Part shown: positions 58,462 to 64,000 of the stretch, in pieces
Layout of the letters: every line of letters starts with the position of its first letter
Numbering within the stretch: the first letter of the stretch is position 1
Source of the DNA: Areca catechu
Lineage: Eukaryota > Streptophyta > Magnoliopsida > Arecales > Arecaceae
DNA: 64,000 nucleotides
Reading direction: 5' to 3'
Assembly (NCBI GenBank): GCA_021397845.1
Contig: CM038043.1
Span: 26,349,501 to 26,413,500, forward strand
The notes under the pieces: model-generated
The model's input: the letters and a program-made list of their open reading frames with translations, nothing else
What the model was told of the DNA's origin: nothing
Databases searched by the model: none
Made by a program: the position numbers and the translations under genes

Positions 58462-59904
58462 TGGTGGGGACACCAGAGGCACCGGAATAAGACAGAGGCT
58501 TCACAGCCCTCTGTGGATTACATAGCCCATTTGAGTCCATTTTTAGTTTGTCATTTGAGTCTTTGAGTTGTTATTTCAGTTCAGTATTAGTCAGCTCATG
58601 TTGAGCTAGTCCAGTCTAGTGTTAGTCAGCTCATGTCGAGCTAATTTTATTTTTTTGAATCCTATTCAACTATATTGAAGACTCAAGACCACATCATACA
58701 AGTGAAGACCAAGTCCAATCAGATTTAAGACATGGAAGTATAGCCCAAGTCCAACCCAGCTTGAAGATTTGAAAACCCTAGAAGGAAAATTCAGAAAACC
58801 CTGATTCCTTGTAGATGCCCTCTAGATGCCCAGATTCCCTTCTAGATGCCAGAGCATATTCATAGACCAGGGCATCCATGATTCCAGAGGTCCACCTGCA
58901 TCCTAGCCCAAAGAAATCAAGCCCAGGCGCCAAGCCCAAGCCCCTAAGAAGCAAGATACCAGGGAATATTCCTACTACTTGGCTACCAGGCCACCCCGAC
59001 TACCAAAGGCCCAAACCCTTGCGCCCGAGCCCCTTTGGGCTGGCCCCTTGCTGCTCTTAGAAGCCCAACACGCCCCCTTAGGCATCCTTGGAGTGTTGAC
59101 CAAGTCAAGAGAATTTTTAGGGATTTTTTATACCTAATGTTTCTTATTTTCTAGCTAGGGTTTGAGAGGGAAAATGATTCTTATGTAATGTCTAATGTAC
59201 CCTTACTTGGAGCCCAAGACTAAGGGTCTATTTAAAGGACCATAGTCTCTTGTATGAGATTAGATTTTGATATATGAATTAAACTTGAGTTCTCTTCTAT
59301 TGCTTTGTGCTACCCTGCTTTGTGCTTAAGGGATTTTGTTGGTGCTTTTGTCTTCCCGGTGTTGCCATAGGATTCCGGCCGCCAACCATCTTCCCAGAGC
59401 CCTGGCCGCCACCTCCAAAACTCTATTCCTCTTTGCTATTTTTCTCTTGTTTTCTTGTTCCCTAGAGAGTTTTTTAACCCCTAACAGGTCGTTTGCAGGT
59501 CCCCGAGTTCCTATAAATCCAACGACTCCAGCCAAGCCTCAATCGGACCATCGAGCAGAAAGCCGGGTATCCACGGGTCTTTGGCTCAATTTTCCAGGCT
59601 ATATCCATCGAGGAACGAGAGATCCCTTCGCTACGATCTTCATCGGGTGCTTTAGACGTTGTCAGGTACACCCCCTCTACCTCCAGTAATAATATTGTAG
59701 GAGAACTTGCCCTAACTGAGGCTTCTCAGTCTCGGCGATCCTTCTTTATTACTTTTCTAGGTCCTAATCTGCATGCTTGACTTCTAAAATTTATATAGAA
59801 TTCCCTATAACTTATTTTGATCCAATTTTTGGGAATTAATCTCTTAACCCCACATATAAAACACACAAAAATAATTGAATGCATATTAGTTCCGCATCAA
59901 TGGG
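58457..59904 (+). mobile_element. solo LTR in Tat pol
   Basis: A 1438-bp unit (58462-59899), TGGTGGGGACACCAG ... TTCCGCATCA, flanked by a perfect ATGGG duplication (58457-58461, 59900-59904). Its TATA-like box CTATTTAAAG lies at 59228-59237. It shares termini with the LTR-like unit at 2418-3144 and, more distantly, with the chromovirus LTRs at 20063 and 24703. The 117-codon open stretch at 59336 is GC-richer than the rest and has no domain I recognise. Confidence 0.9.
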
Positions 59905-61030
59905 TAGCTCTATCGGAGATCCCACTCCTATCCCCTATTAAAGTTTCTAAGACCCTTAGAGGTGGCCTACATGCTTCAGGAGATACACGAGGGCCTCTGT
60001 GGAAACCACGTGAGGGGCAAGACACTAGTATACAAAGCCCTCCAGCAAGGATACTACTACAAGACATGCAAGAAGATGCGGTTGACTTCGTGAGAAGGTG
60101 CGACCGTTGCCAACGGCACGCTCACATACAATGTCAATCGACCACGCTACTCTCCCAACTCTCTGCTCTGTGGCCGTTCGCCTAATGGGGGATGGACATC
60201 TTGGGTCTTTTTTCCCCGCATCCAGTCAATGAAGGTACCTGATTGTGGTCATAGACTACTTCACTAAATGGGTCGAGGCTGAGCCACTGGCATGGATTAC
60301 TAAAGCCAAGGCCAGATCTTTCCTCTAGAAGTTGGTCATCTACCATTTTGGTCTGCCCCACTCGATCATCATCGACAACGATGGTAATTCGATAACCAAG
60401 CATTTGAGGAGTTCTACATCAATCTCAATATCTGCCATCACTTCACTTCAATGGCTCACCCTTAGACCAACGGGGAGGCCGAGATGACCAATCAGACCAT
60501 CCCCCAAGGGCTCCACACCAGACTAGTTAAGACCAAGGGTTGATAGCCTGAGGAGCTCCATAGTGTACTATGGGCCTACCACACCATACCTCGGATGGTG
60601 ACGAGTAAGATACCTTTCAATCTCATCTTCGATTTCGAGGTTATGATTCCAGTGGAGGTAGGTCTGCCCACACTGCATATGGAGCAATACAATGAACCTG
60701 AGAATCTGGCACACCTCTTGCTTAACCTGGACCTGCTGGAAGAAATAAGGGACAAAGCTTAGCTTCGTATGGTGGCCTACAGGTAATGGGTGGCCCGATA
60801 CTATAATTCTCGCATGAAGCCAAAGACCTTCTGCCTGGGCAACTTAGTCCTATGGTGAGCCAAAGTCTCACTGCCTAGGGAATGTAGCAAACTCTCCTCG
60901 AATTGGGAAGGTCCCTACAAGATGATCGAGGCCCTACCAAATGGAGCCTACTACCTCACGGGACTCGATGGCGTCTAATTCCCCCAAACCTAGAATGCCA
61001 GCAACCTGAGGATGTACTATCAATAATATA
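59905..61030 (+). pseudogene. Tat-like integrase
   Basis: Starts with AYMLQEIHEGLCGNHVRGKT and the zinc finger VRRCDRCQRHAHI. The core has WGMDIL, TKWVEAEPL, SIIIDNDG (usually TDNG) and TNGEAEMTNQT with the catalytic Glu. The C-terminus reads LVLW*AKVSLPRECSKLSSN, WEGPYKMIEALPNGAYYLTG and NASNLRMYYQ, ending at about 61025. Spread over all three frames with many stops. It is the end of Tat pol and is followed by a 59-bp tandem array. Confidence 0.88.
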
Positions 61031-61092
61031 AGACTCTCTTTTAATAATAAAGGTTCATTTTTGGTGCAACACTATTTTCCACCTATACAGGA

Positions 61093-61681
61093 ACTCTATC
61101 CGTCGGACTCCAAGTTCAGCGATGCAAGTTGGGAAACTCTAGAAGCCCTACACTCTATCCATTGGACTCCAAGCTCGGCGATGCAAGCTGGGAAACTCCA
61201 GAAGTCCAGTACTCTATCTGTCAGACTCCAAGTTCGGTGATGTAAGCCAGAAAACTCTAGAAGTCCTGCACTCTATATATCAGACTCCAAGTTTGACGAT
61301 GCAAGTCACGAAACTCCAGAAGCCCACACTCTATCCATCAGACTCCAAGTTTGGTGATGCAAGTCGGGAAACTCCAAAAGCTCTGCACTCTATCCATCGG
61401 ACTCCAAGTTCGGTGATGCAAGCCAAGAAACTCTGGAAGCCCCGCACTCTATCTGTTGGACTCCAAGTTTGGAGATGCAAGCCAGGAAGCTCCAGAAGCC
61501 CCACACTCTATCCGTCGGACTCCAAGTTTGGTGATGCAAGTCAAGAAAGTCCAGAAGACCCACACTCTATCCGTCAGACTCCAAGTTCGGTGGTTCAAGT
61601 TAGGAAACTCCAGAAGTCCCGCACTTCTATCTGCATGATTCTAAGTCTAGCAATGAGAGCAGGAGAATTCCTAAACCCCCT
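61093..61681. repeat. 59-bp tandem repeat array in Tat 3' region
   Basis: Ten units starting ACTCTATCYRTCRGACTCCA at 61093, 61152, 61211, 61270, 61328, 61387, 61446, 61505, 61564 and 61623, the last one degenerate. Each unit has CCAAGTTYGGYGATGCAAG and ACTCCAGAAGCCC. A further worn unit may follow to about 61740. The overlapping 168-codon open stretch is a by-product of the repeat. Confidence 0.95.
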
Positions 61682-61740
61682 CGACCATCTACCAGCTTTC
61701 AAACTTGGCAAGGAGGGCTGGGACTGTGGGAGCCTAAACT

Positions 61741-62049
61741 CATGTGCTTCACATCTGTACCATGTAAAAAAAAAAAAAAAGAGGGGAGAGACAAGATAAA
61801 GATTATTATAGAACAAAAACATTATTGATAAAAAAAGTCTTTATAATGAGGACTCCCTGACAGGACCCTGTCTGGGAGTCCCTCAAAGTCTATCAAGTAT
61901 AAAAAAAGAAAGAGAGAAAAGATGAACAAAGAAGGAAAAAGAGAAAATTGAGCTTGAATATTGGCTTTCATTGATAAACAAAAGGTGTTTACAATGAGGA
62001 CCCCTTGACAGGCCAAGGAGTCCTCTAAAGTTTTCCCAGTGCAAGAGAA
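61741..62049 (-). other. 3' end of antisense gene, duplicated terminator-like segment
   Basis: On the minus strand, two similar segments (near 61810-61890 and 61970-62045) share GGACTCC...CCTGTCA(A/G)GG and TCCTCATT(A/G)TAAA followed by TTTATCAAT(A/G)A. They look like a duplicated transcript 3' end. A poly-A run lies at 61767-61781 on the plus strand. Confidence 0.45.
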
Positions 62050-64000
62050 AGGTGACAAAAAAGAAAAGAAAAAACTATAAGGACACCGTCGGAGCCTTGC
62101 CGGGTCAACAGGAGACCTCGCCGGACTCTTGTTGGCCTTCAATCAAAGGGGTGGCTAGATCAGTGGCCTCCCTCACTTCGACCTATAGCATAGCCACCTC
62201 AGCTTCAACTTTCGAAGCAGTGGCCTTGGTCTCAGCCTCTGGCTCGATGTCCACCTCTACATCGACCTCAATAGGAGAAGCCTCCTCATCCCCATTGTTG
62301 GCGGCCAAGTCGGGGATGATGATGTCCAGGCCCTTGAAGGAGAAGACCCGGCCCACCTTCCTTTTGTAGTCCTTGAACCCTTTGAGGAATGAGTCGAGGA
62401 CTGCCTCTCGGACCTCATCGACAAAAGCCTCTTAGGCCTTGAAGTTGGGAATGGCTTCAACAACTTTCTTCTTGGCGGCCTCCATCAGGGCCATAATTGT
62501 TGTGCCCTTCTCTTCAGTTGCTGTATCCAAGTTCACCATCGCCTCAAGCTGGACTTGGAGGGTCTATGCCCACCCCTCCAAGTGTGACACCTCCATGACA
62601 GACTGGTCCCTCTACTTCACCTGGCGGGTGGTCTTCTCCCTCTCTACCACCAAGGCCACCTCGAGGTCCATGACCGGTCCCTCCAACTGCGTCGTCATGG
62701 CCTTGGAGCCAGCCAATTCAGTCTGGAGGGCCTTGGCTTGCCCCTCTAGGTCATGAGCCTCATCGAACTGTGCCCGGGCCTCTGCCTCCATGGCCTCCAT
62801 GAACTTGTAATGGTTGTTGTCCCACCAGGCTAGTGCCAGGCAAGAGTCTTGGATCAGTAGGGCATCAGTGGCCATCTGTAGCAACAGAAAAGAGAATGTT
62901 AGTTAAACCAATGCAAGCAATGTAAAGAAGGATAAGGAAGAGAAAAGCTTACTGATACAACTGGGAGAATAGGCCTGCGATAATGGTCAATAGTTGCTTG
63001 CCACCCCTCTCCCAACGATCATATGGCTGGACGATGAAGTCCACCCCCGGGCCTGGTGCCATGAAGGGTGCCGCTGGGCCTGGCGTAGTGGATGTTGAGG
63101 GCATGAGAGCTACTGGATGGGCGATGACTACTTCCATAGCTATCGATAGCATCGCTGTTTCTCTTATAGCGGTGTCGGTCACCACCTTTACAACCTATGG
63201 CGGTGGTAGGATCTCAGTACTGAGAGGGGCCACCTAAGGGGCCCATGCAATCTCCTCTCCAGCTGCGACGCCCCTACTGGGCCTACACTCAGGCATCTGG
63301 CCCACTGCTTCAGATGAGGCTGGGGCTGGCCTAGGCCTCCTCTCTCCTGGCCTGCCAGGAGGCTCTAAGCGGGCCTCTATCCTGACTCCTCATAGGCCTC
63401 TTTTATGGGTCCTTCCTAGACCCCGGAGATGCGGGCCTCTTTTGTAACATCTCCCAAATTTGATCCATGGAGAACGTCATGCCCGCAAAGAAAAGAAAAC
63501 CCTGGTTAAACAAAAAATAAAGAGAAATTTCCTACCAAAAAGAAGTCCAAGTTTTGGGTCTTACCCAAAGATCGGATTGGGCTAACCTTGGTGTCGAATA
63601 GATTTTGTTCAGTCAGCAAATCTCAAAATGGAGGAACCATGGAGTTGATGAGCCAGTCGTACACCTCCCTATCATCGGGCTCCACTATCCATTCCCATTG
63701 GGTGTGTGGTCTAGGTCACTCCAGACCCAGTCAACTCCCTCAATTGAGGCAAAAAGAAACCTATTCTTCCTCCCTTGATGGAAGTAGGCAGGTCAAATTT
63801 AATGGCCCCCAGGAGAGGGGCCACGAACCACCACCCGCTATCAATCAGGTGGTGTTTTAGGGTGAAGAAGGCCTTGAACAAAAAAAATATGCAACAATCC
63901 CATAGAAATGGCAGAGGATGGTAAAGCAGGAGATAGCCCTAATAGCATTTGGGGCAAGCTGGGCTGGGACTAGGCGGTAGTTGCTAAGAAAGGAAAGAAA
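62050..64000 (-). pseudogene. antisense ORF of Tat-like element, partial
   Basis: A gene convergent with Tat pol, running off the window end. From 64000 downward, one frame reads YRLVPAQLAPNAIRAISCFT, then FLFKAFFTLKHHLIDSGWWF and VTSIKGG-type text (PTSIKGGRIGFFLPQLREL), then a stop. This N-terminal domain is common in plant transposon-associated proteins of unknown function. A Pro/Ala-rich region follows (62949-63185), then a GT-AG gap, then a coiled coil (MEAMEAEARAQFDEAHDLEG, TQLEGPVMDLEVALVVEREK), EAAKKKVVEAIPNFKA, FLKGFKDYKRKVGR, DIIIPDLAANNGDEE and an acidic Ala-rich tail. At least four stops break it. Tat-lineage elements are known to carry such an antisense ORF between pol and the 3' LTR. 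Function unknown. Confidence 0.7.
62876..62952 (-). other. possible intron in antisense ORF
   Basis: GTAAGCTTTTCTC ... TTGCTACAG on the minus strand, 77 bp, between the Pro-rich exon and the coiled coil. Joining the borders as written shifts the frame by one, so an indel or a different border is needed. Confidence 0.45.

Noticed and set aside
59336..59689. 117-codon GC-richer open frame as a captured host gene
   Set aside because: It sits inside a solo LTR just downstream of its TATA-like box, has no recognisable domain, and overlaps open frames on the other strand.
2418..59899. The LTR-like units at 2418-3144 and 58462-59899 as an LTR pair
   Set aside because: Lengths differ (727 and 1438 bp), the second has its own ATGGG duplication, and unrelated elements lie between them.
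61093..61681. CRISPR-like array
   Set aside because: Units are contiguous with no unique spacers, and the context is a plant retrotransposon.
61293..61799. 168-codon repetitive protein
   Set aside because: It is a read-through of the 59-bp tandem array; 59 is not a multiple of three, so the frame cycles without stops by chance.
1..64000. tRNA, rRNA, organelle-derived DNA, or an intact host gene
   Set aside because: I looked for tRNA arms near the many tRNA-like primer sites and for conserved non-element protein motifs on both strands and found none. A covariance-model tRNA search and a protein search would settle it.

Overview
The window is transposable-element DNA from a flowering plant. 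I find no host protein gene, tRNA, rRNA or CRISPR array that I can support. The element families (Sirevirus-type copia, Tork/Angela-type copia, Athila-, Tat- and chromovirus-type Ty3/gypsy, and a Mutator-like transposon), the AT-rich composition and deep nesting fit a large monocot genome. A palm is my best guess, but that rests on general impression only. Almost every coding region is broken by stops and frameshifts.

Layout. 1-2417: 3' part of a minus-strand copia (RT, RNase H, PPT, start of its 3' LTR). 2418-3144: a solo-LTR-like unit with palindromic repeats. 3241-11345: a decayed Athila-like gypsy (gag, protease, RT, RNase H, integrase), split inside the RT catalytic motif by a tandem LTR dimer (5960-9258). 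11346-28844: what looks like the 3' untranslated part and 3' LTR of the same or a related element, heavily interrupted. One interruption is a small non-coding LTR element (11893-18822) that itself holds a 2.2 kb solo LTR (16552-18793). Another is a chromovirus deletion derivative (20063-25960) that keeps one open 400-codon frame. 29174-38117: LTR-like sequence, a Mutator-like (MULE) transposase pseudogene with a recognisable intron, a 2.45 kb solo LTR (32886-35339) and unassigned DNA with small repeats. 38118-41389: Tat-like LTR sequence, a 90-bp tandem array and broken coiled-coil ORFs. 41390-55904: an LTR split by a 13.3 kb Sirevirus (42106-55425), which carries gag, pol, a third ORF downstream of pol and a nested LTR remnant (46846-48699). 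55905-64000: a Tat-like gypsy pol with two RNase H regions, interrupted by a 1.4 kb solo LTR (58462-59899), followed by a 59-bp tandem array and a convergent antisense ORF running off the window end.

Eight insertions have a perfect 5-bp target-site duplication (TSD) that I could read directly: ATGAC (5955/9259), TGCAG (11888/18823), ATTAA (16547/18794), TTTAT (20058/25961), GAAGT (32881/35340), ATTAC (42101/55426), ATGTG (46841/48700) and ATGGG (58457/59900). They fix element boundaries and the relative order of insertion. No new defence, metabolic or signalling system was found. The unusual observations concern retrotransposon structure: palindrome arrays upstream of LTR TATA boxes, a leader block shared by otherwise unrelated elements, internal-domain deletions at LTR edges, extra ORFs, and tandem arrays inside element 3' regions.
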